Assembly (NCBI GenBank): GCA_026874595.1 | Contig: CM049308.1 | Location: 36,450,027 to 36,514,026, forward strand | Length of the DNA stretch: 64,000 bases | Source of the DNA: Sipunculus nudus | Lineage: Eukaryota > Annelida > Sipuncula > Golfingiida > Sipunculidae | Direction of reading: 5' to 3' | Shown: one piece after another, positions 23,957 through 38,900 of the stretch | Position numbering within the stretch: the stretch's first letter is position 1 | Layout: each line of letters starts with the position of its first letter | Program-made: the position numbers and the translations under genes | Notes under the pieces: generated by a model | What the model was told of the DNA's origin: nothing | Databases searched by the model: none | The model's input: only the letters and a program-made list of their open reading frames with translations

Positions 23957-26900
23957 TGTGTCCGTGTGTGTGTGTGGCTAGAGATACTTTTAAAAATTAC
24001 ACAGGTCAGTATATGCATGGGGCCCCTTTAAAAAGATACCAGTCTGGAGGGGTCTCATAAGCTCGGGAGAACATATATTTACGTGACACCAGCCACCCTG
24101 GCCTGGAGTTACTCCCGGCTTTTACCCATTTTGCAAAGATCATTTAAAAATAACTCTGTGTTTAAAGAACGAATTAGCGAAATATGTTTAGGACTAATAC
24201 TTGGGTATACGTGCTTTAATTATTGTATAACAAATTGAGCATGTGTGATACGGTCCACTTGTTAATCCTTAGTCCCGGCTTTTTCCGGGACCCGGGTACT
24301 CCCGGCTCCCACCCGGGAGTCCCAGCTTTTACTACCAGTTTGACAGATCCCGTCCCCAAGAAAACCCAATCTAACCTCTTAAGACAAAGTAAACATAGGG
24401 GTTATATTATCACTGTCAGTACATACACGAAACCTTGACCCCAGATCGTCTGAAAGTAAGTTTAATAATATTTACTAATAATAGACTATTAATTGTGCAT
24501 TGTGCTGCTTACCAGTTACTGTGCTGTCCTTGGCTGACCCTGTGACCCCAGATGACCCGAGACATTAGGGGCCTGTCTAAAACAACGGAGAATCCATCGA
24601 GAGCTAGAGAATCTGCAGAGAATTCATGGAGAATTTTAATTATTTGCAGAGTTTTCATATGCAATGATACTTTTATTGCTAAATGTGTTGCATTTTAATA
24701 ATGTAAAAAAAAAAACCTAAAAATTTGCACACAGAGAATGCAGACCTTGGCCAAGGCAGCTCATTACTCCCATATGGCATTGTCAGATATACAGCATTTT
24801 CCTAAAAAAAATTCCTGGATACAGATGGCGATCTGGATCACACCAAAAATTGAAGCAGTTGTTCCTTATATCATTTCCAAAGTAACCTGAAAATGTCTTC
24901 AAAATCTGAACAAACTTTCAATCCGATACCTGCAAAAACATAAACTCATTTGGCGAAGGAAATAATGCACTTATGCCACATTCATTCTTTGGACAAGAGG
25001 GAACAAGAAGCTTTATTAGCCAAGACTCACGAGGAGGTGTTTTCAGATTTTCATTCACATTTTGGAGGGTATTTAATGGCATGTATGGAATGGGGTTACA
25101 TTTATTTTTTTTTTACAATTTCACATAAATAGAAAAAGTAGGTGTTAGAGGACTACCAGAATATAAAATATAGGGTGCAAATTACATTTTTTTTCTTGAC
25201 AATTCAATCTTTGTGAAAAACAGTTTGAAACATCAAATTAGACCTTTTTTATAATTATCTGAAGAGAAATATGATTCATAAAGGGTTATCTTTATATAAC
25301 ACGGTCTGATGGAGTCTGTTTGGGTTTGATGGGGCCTGATTGGGTCATTAGTCTGACTCTAAGAGTCTAGACTGTTGTCAGAATTCTTTTACATCTTCTA
25401 TTGAGGACTGCACTGTAAGGCTCAATGAGGATGCAGATATTTTTGTAATTTTTAGCTCAGTTGACGGAAAGTCATCTGAGCTATAGCAATCACTCTTTAT
25501 ATGCCATTCATCTGTCTGTCTGTCAGTTAACCAGGCACAAATTGTAACCACTGGACTTGGAATCTTGTTACTTGACATCCAGGGAGGTCCATGAAAAATC
25601 TCCTTGGAAACCTCAGATAAGGTCTCTGTTACCCATATCCTTTGAGCAATCGGGCTCTGAAGTACCCCCAGAATAATGAAAAAAATGATACAAAAGCTCA
25701 AGTATCTGAACAACTATTGCATTAAACACCATGATTCTTTGCATGGATATTGATCATGGAATGTTTCATCAGTTTCTGCAGTCTGGTGGCACCACATGTA
25801 TTTTTTTTATTTTTATGAATTTTATTCTCTATTTTTGAGACCTGTTCAGATGTGGTTATTTGTTAACAGGGCACAAATTGTAACCATTAGACCTAAAATC
25901 TTCTAACTTGACATCCAGACAGGTCCATAAAAAATCTCCTTGGAAACCTGAAATAAGGTCTTTATTAGCCATATCCTCCGAACTATTGGGCTCATAAATT
26001 CCTCCTGAATAATTAAAAATTTGATACAAAAGCTCCAGTATCTGAACAACTATTACATTGACCCCTAGATTCTTGGCATGCATATTCATCATGGAGTGTG
26101 TTATCAATTCCTGCAGACTGGTGGCACCACCTGGATTTTTTCAAATTTTTACACATTTTTAACTGTATTTTTGAGTGGAAAAGAAGCATTTGAATGAAAA
26201 CACATATCATGATGATGGCCCAGATTACCTCCAGAATTTAATGGATGGTCCCTCGGTTGTCACCCTGAGACTCCTGAAAATTTCTTAAAATCTGTCATTA
26301 CTTTTTTGTTAAAGTTGCTAACAGACAAGTGAACCAACAAACCAAATTAAATGCATAATACCAGTGACTCCCCAACAGGCAGCGGTATAATAAAATTATT
26401 GAAACAGAGGCCACTGTAAATATGATGTGTCACTGATTCAGGTCCAAAATATGAGTTGCTGGTTGGAGTGCTGTCAGCCAGAGAGCATTTTCAGGAAAGA
26501 CAAACCATCCGAGACACCTGGATGAAAGCTGCCAAATCAGAAGATAACCTGGGAAGGTCAGCAAAACCAAACATATACTCACAAACACAAACACAGATAT
26601 ACATATAATCTATAACCTGCTAGTTCTTGCCCAGATACGCCTAGTGATTTATATGTCAATAAGATAACTAAAAAAAGCAATCACACATGTATGCAAATGT
26701 ACACTGTTTGTTGCGGACGGAATAAGATCTGAATTTCTGCTCACCGGGCATTTTACTCTCAAAGTTAAGTCTAGAATAGTGAGTGAGACCATTTGCTTTT
26801 AGACACAAAATTAGGTCGAAGGCAGGTCTGGAGATGGGTATTCACCCACCTTGAAATGTTAGGTTTTTTGTTGAAGAATAGAACACCCTTATAAAATGAG

Positions 26901-29900
26901 GCCTTTATTAAGTAAGGTAACTGCTGTGGATTCTGACTCCAGTAAGTGACAGAAAATGAAACAGAGATGTATTAGGGTTTTGGCAAACTGATATGTTTAA
27001 TAGGCTTTTATGTCAGACCAATGTTTATGCACACATGTCCCTGCCAAATTATAAATGAAAAGTAGCGTTACTCTCGATCAAATATAATAATTGAGTTCTG
27101 CCAATTATTTATTATGTCACTCTTCAAAGGCAAAATAGTGATTTGCCACTCTGATAGCTTTGCTATCTGACATTAATACATCATATATACACTCACTGTC
27201 ACAATATTTAATCAAAATTCTTTTTTTTTCATATTTTAAGAGATGTATTAAAGGAGTGGAAGCAATTATGTTAACATAACTTTACAAAATATTTGCTTCA
27301 TGTAGTACATGGCCTGTTTACAGTTAAATTTACTTTTGAGTATTCACAGACAAAAAGTAAAAATCCATCTATTATTTCTGTGTATACTGTAGATATTATT
27401 GACATTTTCTTTCAGGGTCAAAGTATTATTTGTTTTGGGAAATCGAGCATGCCCTGTTCCTCGTGATGACAGAGAAAATGAATTTTCCTGTAACAGGTGG
27501 AATTTCTCACTTCCAGGTGAGGGAGTTGTTGGTATCACTAAAAGGATTGAAGTATCCATAAAAATTATTTGTAAAAATTTCCCTTACAAAATGCTACCAG
27601 GTAGATGATTGACATAGATCCACTCAAAATGCTGACACCAAATTCATAATCTCAAAAATAGCTTTTACCACCATAGTCCATTCTACTACCCTTGTATTTT
27701 TTATTTATTATAAATTCCTAGGATTAGAATTATCAGTTAATGTATTACTATTCACCAGGGCAATATGCATATTATATTGTAAACATGATTGCAGTCATGA
27801 TTTGTTAAAGTGTGTTACTTATCAATTTAATCATTTATTTAGGATTTTTGCTCAGCTGACTATATGTCATCTGAGCTATAGTAGTGGTCCTTTGTCTGTT
27901 GTCCGCCTATCCGTCCATCTGTTAACAGGGCACGTTTTAAAACGGTTGGACCAATGAATCCAAAATTTTGCATACAGTTAGATGTTCCCAAAAACTCCTA
28001 CCATACCGAAAATTGGGTCACTAGGACTTTGTTCCTTTGAAATATTAAGGAATACCTCCATTTTCCATAAAAAAGCTATTGTTACACTTCAAGGCTGCCT
28101 TATATCAAAACCACTGATCTGTTTTTGATCATATTAAATATTTATATTCTCCCATAAATTTTCTATGAACATACCAAAAATTTGGTCAGTATTGTGTATT
28201 GTTTTGAAGTTATGGGCCCAAATATAATGCAATTTTTTAAAAATCAGATAATATATTTACTCACTAAACAGGAGAATTGCTGAAGCTGGAGACTTTTTTT
28301 CAGGGATATAACTTAATTTTATCATGATTCAGTTGTTTACCCAAAACTAGATCTGAATTTTGCAAATTTTCTTGCAAAGTTATCAGCATAAATAAAAAAA
28401 TCAATACCTTAATTTTTTTCCAAATTTGGCTACCTCACATTTTTTCCCTATAAGAAATGTTAATTTAATTTTCACAGCATATATACATAGGTATTTAATC
28501 TTTTGAAATCTGAAATTTCAAAGCAATTGATTGAAAAGAGAAGCTTTTATTCAAGTTTTCATACACTATGTCAAGTGTTGTTTACGGCAAGCCACCCTAG
28601 TAGTGTAGCCTTCACTTATGTTATGTAACCCACTGGAGGCAGCTTGCCTTGGCTCAGCTTGGCCACTACCAGCAGGCTTCCCCTCTGACCTGCACTCCCC
28701 CAGCTGGTGCATAAACTTGATGAATGTTAAAATTTTCTGTATTTGATTCATTCTTATTCTAGGCTATGCTACATTTTAGATTTTGTATTGTACCACCAGG
28801 GTTACAATAATTAAAGTGCACACTTAATTGTGTCCACAAAGTGGTGTATTGTTATGAAAGTGTGGATGTTCATCAGATAAGTAATTCCTTACTTCAGAAG
28901 AGTAAAAACTTCACCAGGTGTGAAATTGACTATTGATTCCAGTAATAAATTATACCTGAGATAGTAATTAGCACAATGATATTGTTTGTCTCTCATTTAG
29001 CCAACAGTGTGTATACTTTATTTGAAAAGATGTTTTTATTTTATCAAATTTACTGGATCTTTTATTTTGGTGAACAAAATTAAGCATGTGCTGAAAACTC
29101 CAATGTACAAAACTTTTTAATAGTGATTCAATAAATAATCTTGAAGATGCCTACGCTCCCTAGGCAGTGGAAATCTTACGCTTCTAAAGAAACAACTGAT
29201 TTTCACGCTGCAAGCTTTGACCTTTTATGATATAATTAGACATCAGATGGCGTTTCATTGTCCGCTGAAAAAAAATGTGCGTATGATGTGACAAGCAGCC
29301 AACCAGATGGCAATAAACAAACGCTCGACAGGCATCCTGGCTCTGCCCATAGCTGCGCTTCAAGCGCCGTTTGAAGACAGTTAATGTTTGAATTTTAATT
29401 GCTCCCTCTCCATTCTCGCATCATCAACCGATTCAATTCTGACAGTATGACTGTGTTAGTGTTGCCATGTATGTGTTGTCTGCAGAACTGAAACCAGCCA
29501 GTGAGGTGTGCACGCAGCCTTTGTTGTTACGTTTCGTTTGAATTTACAGCTCACCGGCCGGGCATCTTGTGTCCAAGGCCTTAAGCAAACCACGTCTGCG
29601 GCAATTCTCTCTGAGACTGTGGCCTGTTCAGACGGTTACCGGGGGGATGAGCTGTCACTCAAAACGAAATGAACATGATTGGCTCCGTGTATTCCTTGCT
29701 TGGCTGTGTCTTCCAGCACAAGGTCTCACCTGATTGGACAAAAATACAGTGCTCCCCTCTGGTGTAGCAATTCAGGATACGAGGTCATAACAAACAGCGC
29801 TTACCATATAGGTAGTAGGCCTATAGTTAAAGCGCTGTGTAAAGAGCGTAGAAGATGCCATGTTGTGGCATTATTTTCTTTTATATTTAGTTGAAACATT

Positions 29901-32900
29901 TGTGATTAAAAGTAATTAAATATGTGTATGCCTGATATAGGCTACACTCTGGATAAATAATAATTGCAACTTAGAATTCTGATATTTTAACTTATATTTT
30001 CATATTTTTTTATTACAAGTTTATAAAACTTGTAAATAAAAAAAAATTTATCTGATAAAAACTATTAATGGAAAAAGTGGATATGCTAAAAAATAGGGTT
30101 TAATATAAACTTAAATGCATTATTCCCTTGAAAGTGAAATAAAGGTAGTCCGTTCTGTCCACTTGCCTGTCCATCTGTAAATTTTCATATGCATTACAGT
30201 ATCTCAAAACTTTCTGTTTTTCTTCATGACAGTCTTGTCAGAGTATTACTATTAGTTTTGCAATTATATATTTAAAACTTTACTATAACCAAGTAGTAGG
30301 GCCCTTTTCCTCTTAACTTCTCATATGCTTATATATATATGAAAAACATTACAATAAAATATTTTGCATATTTTGTATTTGCAAAAATTTCAAACTTCAG
30401 CTGAGCGCCGTGACCCATGGGTCCCTTGTTCTGATTTTGTTATTGTAATATGTACTTCTATCAAACAGTTACCTCAGGTCTGTTGTTTTCCTGACCTTAT
30501 TTTAAGTGACACCTCCTAACTGAAAAAGATAAAAAAAAAATAGAAAATGTATACCAGAATATCTGTTTCATGATTATTGTGTCATTTAGCAGTATAATGT
30601 GAACAAGTCTCTTTGCTTTTCATCAGATAAAGTTGAAGAAGTTGAGCTATTCACAGAGACAGAAAGAGCAGGCATCAACTTTGAAAAGAAAAACTATGGC
30701 TTGCAGTCAAAATCATTCATGGTAATATTATATTTCATATTTTGATTAATAATATTATGTACTTTTAATTTATATTTTATTTTTGATTTGCTAAAATTGC
30801 TAAAAACAATATTTGACAAGTGTGAAATTTCCCCATAGATACATATTTGGTCTGTTATGATATTATATCAGTACGTTGGTGTTGGATAATATTCACAGAA
30901 TAATTACAGGTGGCATTTATTAATTTGTTCTCAGGTTCAACATCCAGTCATACTGAGTCAGCTTGGCCTCCATGCAGACAGTTTAGGAAGCAGGGTACAA
31001 GTCAAGTTGCTAGCTGCATACAGACAGGTATCAAAACAGTATTAAATTATGAAAATATATATCTTACTTAATGGTTTCAGCTCAGCTGACTATAAGTCAT
31101 CTGATCTATAGTTATGGTCCATTATCCATCCTCTGTCTGTCTGTCTGTTAGACAGGCATGTTTTGAAACCATTGGACCTACAAATCCAGAATTTGGCACA
31201 CTGTTAGATGTCCCCAAAATCTCATACCAAACAGAAAACTGGGTCACTATGCATTGTTTCCTTCTAGAAATTAAGGAAAAACCTCAATATTCCATTTAAC
31301 ACCAATTATCACCAATATTTTCCATGAACACTATTCTATATATTTTCTATGTCCATGCCATAAATTAGGTCATTATTATGCAATTTCTTAAAGTTATGGG
31401 CCAAAACATATTATAAACATTTAAGCTTCAGTTTTTTACCCCCAAGGATAGAACTTTATTGTATCCGCCAAAACATAGTTTTGCAGATACTATGTTTTTG
31501 ACCGGGTTTTTCCCTTCGCCGTATTCATTTCCGGAGAACTCCTCTGAGACTACTGGACTAATTTTTTTGAAACTTACACCAATTATCGGGTCACATGTGA
31601 ACTGGTACCTAACCAATTTGTGTTGACCTCTGACCTTTTCTCTCAGCCCAGTGTCCATTTGTGCATCTGTTTCCACACATAAACCCATATATCTCGAAAC
31701 CATTTGACCGATCAGGAAAAAATTTTGTACAAATGTAGCCTTTTGATAGCTTTATAACATACACAAAAAATGGTGGCGCCACCTGCAACCATGTTTGCAC
31801 AGTGTTCATCTGTTCATCTGCCTTGGGTTAAAATCACTTATATCTCTGCACTGGTTTGACTAATTTACCTGAATTCGGCATGCATATACATCCTGGATAG
31901 CTTTCTTGATTTTATGACAGGTGGCACCACCTACATTCATGTTCCTGCTGTAGACATCCATGCTAATATCTTCGGACTGGTTTGACATATCTTCCTGAAA
32001 ATTTGCATGTGTATAGATCTCACATAGCTCTTTATTGTACTCAATACTGGTGGCACCACCTGCAATCATTTTTGCACAGCGTCCCTCTGTTTGTCTGCCG
32101 TGGGACAAAATCACTCCTATCTCTGCAGTGGTTTGACATATCTGCCCAAAATTTTTTCAGGTTTATACATCTAAAACAGCTTTCTTGATTTTATGACAGG
32201 TGGCGCCACCTACATTCTAGTTCACCCTGCAGACATCCAAGCTCATATCTCGGGAACTGTTTGACTGATTGGGCCAAAATTTTGCATGTGTATAGATCTC
32301 ACATAGCTCTTAATCATACACAAAATAGGTGGCACCACCCGCCATCATTTTTGCACAAGTCCTTCTGTTTGTCTGCTGTGGGATAAAATCTCTTATACAT
32401 GTAGTGGTTTGACTTATCTGCCTAAAATTTTGCATATGTATACAACTTGGACAGCTTTCTGGATTTTGTGGTTGCTGGCACAACATACATACACATTTAG
32501 GCTGCAGACATCCATGCTAATATGCAACAAACCTCACTCTATTTCCCCTTGCCACTTTATACATGCTTCACTTCACCCTTTTCACTCTGATTTTGGCGGA
32601 TACACATAGTCACTTGTCGACTACCTGTATTTTAGTTTAATCAAAATTCAACTGTATACCTGAATTTAGATCAGAATCTTGTACATTCAAGTTATTAGGA
32701 CAAATATAAAGTCAGTACCTTGAATTTGACCCAAATTTGACTATTGCATGTTTTTTCCGTGTAAGTACGTTTGATTTAATTTTCACAGCATGTACACATA
32801 AGGAATTAATCTGTTAAATTCTTAAATTTGAAAATAAAAGCTAAAACATTTGGCTGGTTACCATGGTTATATGGTATTCACTTGCATTTTCAAGCTCCAG

Positions 32901-35900
32901 GCAACCCATTCTGATCAATGTAGGTTGTTTAATAAAGTTTTGCCTGCTTATACCAGATTTGTAATGCATCACTGGCAGAGCTGAGGTGTAGTAACTTCCA
33001 CCATTCTCCCATCCCCCACCCCCCATTGAATCCTTGCACCTGTGCACTGGAGAAATTAGTTTAATTGCAACTGTATAAAAATTGATTAAAATAAAGAAAA
33101 TCAGTATAATAAAAAAATTTAAGATCTGATTGAGATCATATAATATTTTAGAATGGGAGATAAAGTGATCAGCTTTGTTTGTCTACCTGTATCTTTTTTA
33201 AATATTCAGTGATTGTGAAACAAACTTTTTTCCCTGTAAGCACTGTTGAATTAAATTTCATAACCCTAATTATATGTACAAACATTTAATAACTCCCATC
33301 GTTCCTCTACATCCCCCCCAACCACCACCACTACCAAGTCTTTGCAACTGTGGACAGGGAATGTTAGTTATATTGCAACTGTATACATTTAAAAACAATC
33401 AGGTATAATAAAAAATAGGATCTAATTGATTAAGTGTCAACATGCTGAACTGTCAACAGCTTATCAAAGAGCCAAGCAATGATCATGGTAATAGTATACC
33501 GGTAGACCTTATGTTTTCAAACTGCTCACATGCTTCGGTTTCAGCATTAGAAAACACATGTTCAGATCAGAAAATATTATTTGCAACAATTTCTTACTCA
33601 TCAATACAAACTAGTCATATCAATGAACCATGGCCTATATTATCTCTTCCTCTTAGACTTGATCTCCATTTGATGTTATTTAGATTTTTACCTTCAATTA
33701 ACTTCAGCTGAGCACCATGACCCATGGGTCCCTTGCTTTTTCTTTTAGGATAACCTTTTGTATATTGCATTGTCAAATCATGAATCTGAATAATATCAGT
33801 TTGGGATGTAGATCAGGATAACATAAATTCCGTTCCACCAACCTGTGTCCGCCTGTTTTTTTGGAGATAATATTCAATATTTTTCAGTAATCTCCAAAAA
33901 ATTGGCATTGGGAAGAGTTGGCCTAATGTAGATATTAAGAAATTTACAATAAATCTCCAGTTTATGTTTTACAACTTTATGGATTCTTCACAATGATCTG
34001 ACAGATCAGACATGTCCCTGCATGAGTAGCCATATTTATTTCAAGTTGTTATATATTTTAGAGTGTTTCCATGACATGGTCCATTCAGCAGCTGTCAACT
34101 GAGGATGTTTTTGCATGTGACAATTGACCTTGACTATTGTAAGTGGGACTGTATGTTGTAAAATGTAAACTGGTTTTTCCTATTTTTAAATAATTTTGTT
34201 TCTTAAAAAAAGTGTTAGGTAGAAATTTATTCACCTTTTTTAAATTTAGGTCCTTGAATCTTCTACCCTACATTACCAATTTCCCCTTTAAATGTTAATA
34301 ATAATTTTCATAGCAAAAAACAGGTGGATATGAGAGGATGAAGCAGATGTTAGTCCTTGCCATGTGCTAGAAAAATCTAAATTCCAGAAGGCAGAAGAAG
34401 TAACATGTACTTCTTATCACAGTAACCTTTATATTCATTTGAGAGACAGTGCCATAAAACAGATATTAGACAAACTGTATAAAAATAATAAAAATATAAA
34501 TGATTGGGTTGGAGATGCTGTGTTTTGCAATTCATACAGTCTTCTTTTTGTCAAAGGTGTTATTTAAAAGGCTAATAGTGAATAAATTAGCTGATCAGAT
34601 CAAAGGAATTATACAATTTCAGTGAGATTAAATCCTGGATCAAGGGGAAAGTGCATCTTGAAAACCATTGAAAATCTTTGAATCATATAACAATGTTTTT
34701 CCATGGCTTGAAAATCATGGAACTGGGTGTTTCGCCAATAAAATCTGTGAAAACCATTGAATTTTTTGTTTTATTGTAAAGAACATTTTCCTAATTTTTA
34801 CAGCACACTCTTATTGGTCATCAGTGAAAGTAAGTACATCCTCTGGTTGGCCAATGGCTGTCAGACAGCCATCAATACCTGTCCCCTTCTGTTTATCTTC
34901 CCATATAAAAAACTCAGTGTGGCACTGCACAAAACCATTATGATTTGTCGAAATTTCATATCCCTGTGAAAATTTTGGAAAACCTCACCCTGAAAATATC
35001 TTTGAAACCTTGGAATTTTATCCTGAAAACTGTGCAGAAACCCTGTAGATTAAACAGTTGACCCATGGTTCTTTATGCTAAACATATGATCTGTGAACAA
35101 GGTTTCTGGATGTTAGAAAAATTGGTAATTAGCAGTAATTCTAGTACACCCTATTTCAAATGATGTTAATGGTTCAGACATATGAGCTCTCTGTATAAAA
35201 TGGATATACATGTTTTGCACTGAAATATTTCTGCTGGACAAGTCAGCGATCTCTTGATATGTGCATTTATAAATTGTGCTCTATATAATGCCAAGTATGA
35301 TCTACTGTCCATTGTTTGTTGCAAAATCAGATGAAAAATAAAGTATTTTTATGACATTACTCCTATTTTTAGCATTTAACTCACCCTGCCAATTGTTTGG
35401 ACAGTGTTTAATAAATTTGTTAGCAACTGAAAGAATTATATTTATTTGAGGTTATATATCATGTTTTGTTCCCAAGAATTACAAGTAACAGCAATAAATA
35501 AGTCATAAATGTGGACTTGCTATATGGACTTGAAATAAAGGTACATTTTTTAGTTCACTCTTGGAGTGTGCAGCATCCACTGTCTGTTACCAAATATCTC
35601 AACAGCCACTGCAGATATGTTCTTGAAACTTTGCAGACTTTTTTATCATGCAAAAAAAAGTGCCATCTATGTTGACCTACTTTCTGCAAGCTGAAATGAT
35701 TTTTCCTGCTTTTTCCAGTAAAAGTCATAAAGTATTAACATTTTGGCTTCCATTTCATGGTCAGCAGTCCCTTAGAGGAAGGGAAATAACATGAGTATAA
35801 ATTCAGTCAAATTATTTTAAAAATAGGGTCTTTACGGAAGTTCAAATTTTGTTTGACCCCAAAATTTGACTTTTTTTTTGTTTGTTTGCAGAAATAATGT

Positions 35901-38900
35901 CATGTGTGTTACCAAATATTTCAGGAACTGCTGCAGCCTTCAGCACCAAATTTCACAGGAATATTAATTATGTGATCACTATTTGATTTTCATCTGCAGG
36001 CGGCACCACCTGTGTTGACCTACTTTCTGCAGGCTGTATTGGTCTTTTCTGCCTTTTCCAAGATTTGTCATAAAGTATAGATGTTTTGGCATTCATATCA
36101 AAGTAAACAATTCTGTTTAGATATGGAAATAAAATGAGTATAAATTCAGTCTACTTATATTCAAGATGGCATGTTTACAGAACTTCAAATTTTGTCTTCT
36201 AATAAATCTGTGTCCCGTTCATCCTTTTCTGTCACATTTTAAGTTCGACCCCTTTGTTAACTTGTGCAATGCAGCTGGGAAATGCATAAATGATATTTTA
36301 ACATTCAGTTTTATATCTTAATCACCCACCATCATGCACAGTAATTCACACAGTGAACATTAGAACCCTGGGGCTTGTTTTCAATTTTCAAGATCTCATA
36401 AATTAGACAATTTGAGTCAAACATTCAAACATTTGCTAAGCAAATACCCAAATAAAGTTGCTCTGATGCACAAGAAAATATCTTTACACAGTTTACAGCA
36501 AGCCATAACTTAGCTTGATGATCCTGGATAGCTCTTTATGCTCAGCAAGACTTGGCTTGATGACCCTGGATAGCTCTTTATGCTCAGCAAGACTTGGCTT
36601 GATGACCCTGGATAGCTCTTTATGCTCAGCAAGACATGGCTTTAAGACCCTGGATAGCTCTTTATGCTCAGCAAGACTTGGCTTGCTGATCCTGGATAGC
36701 TCTTTATCCTCAACAAGAATTGGCTTGATGACCCTCGATAGCTCTTTATGCTCAGCAAGACTTAGCTTTAAGACCCTGGATAGCTCTTTATGCTTGGCAA
36801 GACTTGGCTTGATGATCCTGGAAAGCTCTTTATGCTCAGCAAGACTTGGCTTGATGATCCTGGATAGCTCTTTATGCTCAGCAAGACTTTGCTTTAAGAC
36901 CCTGGATAGCTCTTTATTCTCGGCAAGACTTGGCTTGATGATCCTGGATAGCTCTTTATGCTCAACATAACTTGACTTGATGATCCTGGATAGCTCTTTA
37001 TGCTCAGCAAGACTTGGCTTTAAGACCCTGGATAGCTCTTTATGCTCAGCAAGACTTGACTTGATGATCCTGGATAGCTCTTTATTCTCAGCAAGACTTG
37101 GCTTTAAGACCCTGGATAGCTCTTTATGCTCAGCAAGACTTGGCTTGCTGATCCTGGATAGCTCTTTATCCTCAACAAGAATTGGCTTGATGACCCTCGA
37201 TAGCTCTTTATGCTCAGCAAGACTTAGCTTTAAGACCCTGGATAGCTCTTTATGCTTGGCAAGACTTGGCTTGATGATCCTGGAAAGCTCTTTATGCTCA
37301 GCAAGACTTGGCTTGATGATCCTGGATAGCTCTTTATGCTCGGCAAGACTTGGCTTTAAGACCCTGGATAGCTCTTTATTCTCGGCAAGACTTGGCTTGA
37401 TGATCCTGGATAGGTCTTTATGCTCAGCAAGACTTGGCTTGCTGATCCTGGAAAGCTCTCTATGCTCAGCAAGACTTGGCTTGATGATCCTCGATAGCTC
37501 TTTATGCTCATCAAGACTTGGCTTGCTGATCCTGGATAGCTCTTTATGCTCGGCAAGACTTGGCTTGATGATCCTGGATAGGTCTTTATGCTCAGCAAGA
37601 CTTGGCTTAATGATCCTGGATAGCTCTTTATGCTCAGAAAGACTTGGCTTAATGATCCTGGATAGCTCTTTATGCTCAGCAAGACTTAGCTTAATGATCC
37701 TGGATAGCTCTTTATGCTCAGCAAGACTTGGCTTGATGATCCTGGATAGGTCTTTATGCTAAGCAAGACTGGGCTTAATGATCCTGGATAGCTCTTTATG
37801 CTCAGCAAGACTTGGCTTGATGATCCTGGATAGGTCTTTATGCTCAGCAAGACTTGGCTTAATGATCCTGGATAGGTCTTTATGCTCAGCAAGCAAGTCT
37901 TGCTGATCCTGGATAGCTCTTTATGCTCAACAAGACTTGACTTAATGATCCTGGATAACTCTTTATGCTCAGCAAGACTTGGCCTAATGATCCTGGATAG
38001 CTCTTTATGCTTAGCAAGACTTGGCTTAATGATCCTGGATAGGTCTTTATGCTTAGCAAGACTTGGCCTAATGATCCTGGATAACTCTTTATGCTTAGCA
38101 AGACTTGGCTTGATGATCCTGGATAGCTCTTTATGCTCAGCAAGACTTGGCTTAATGATCCTGGATAGCTCTTTATGCTCAACAAGACTTGGCTTAATGA
38201 TCCTGGATAGCTCTTTATGCTCAGCAAGACTTGGCTTGATGATCCTGGATAGGTCTTTATGCTCAGCAAGACTTGGCTTAATGATCCTGGATAGCTCTTT
38301 ATGCTCAACAAGACTTGGCTTAATGATCCTGGATAGCTCTTTATGCTCAGCAAGACTTGGCTTGATGATCCTGGATAGGTCTTTATGCTCAGCAAGACTT
38401 GGCTTAATGATCCTTGATAGCTCTTTATGCTCAGCAAGACTTGGCTTGATGATCCTGGATAGGTCTTTATGCTCAGCAAGACTTGGCTTAATGATCCTGG
38501 ATAGGTCTTTATGCTCAGCAAGACTTGGCTTGCTGATCCTGGATAGCTCTTAATGCTCAACAAGACTTGACTTGATGATCCTGGATAGCTCTTTATGCTC
38601 AACAAGACTTGACTTGATGATCCTGGATAGGTCTTTATGCTCAGCAAGACTTGGCTTAATGATCCTGGATAGGTCTTTATGCTCAGCAAGACTTGGCTTA
38701 ATGATCCTGGATAGCTCTTTATGCTCAGCAAGACTTGGCTTAATGATCCTGGATAGCTCTTTATGCTCAGCAAGACTTGGCTTAATGATCCTGGATAGCT
38801 CTTTATGCTCAGCAAGACTTGGCTTGATGATCGTGGATAGGTCTTTATGCTAAGCAAGACTGGGCTTAATGATCCTGGATAGCTCTTTATGCTCAGCAAG

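Larger units (their letters stand above)
20928..24336. mobile_element. Large fold-back (long inverted repeat) transposon, 8-bp TSD
   Basis: Flanked by AGTTTGAC at 20920-20927 and 24337-24344. The two arms (outer left end 20928-20941 continuing at 22613-22989; right arm 23949-24336) are near-perfect reverse complements over ~385 bp, starting GGTACTGGGTAAAAGCC and GGTAGTAAAAGCTGG. The centre holds a second, direct partial copy of the arm (22990-23232) and a ~240-bp direct repeat (23520-23640, 23710-23850). An 8-bp duplication fits hAT-type transposases, but the ends lack a clear CAGNG; the superfamily is open. No transposase gene. Sits 93 bp after B3GALNT2 exon 1. Confidence 0.7.

Noticed and set aside
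24950-25132. Possible coding exon (HSLDKREQEALLAKTHEEV)
   Set aside because: Looks protein-like, but a second frame is equally open, there is no good acceptor-donor pair, and B3GALNT2 exons 1 and 2 already join in phase without it.
33442-33711. 89-codon plus-strand ORF
   Set aside because: Lies within Helentron-like family A copy 2, with no recognised homology or splice context.
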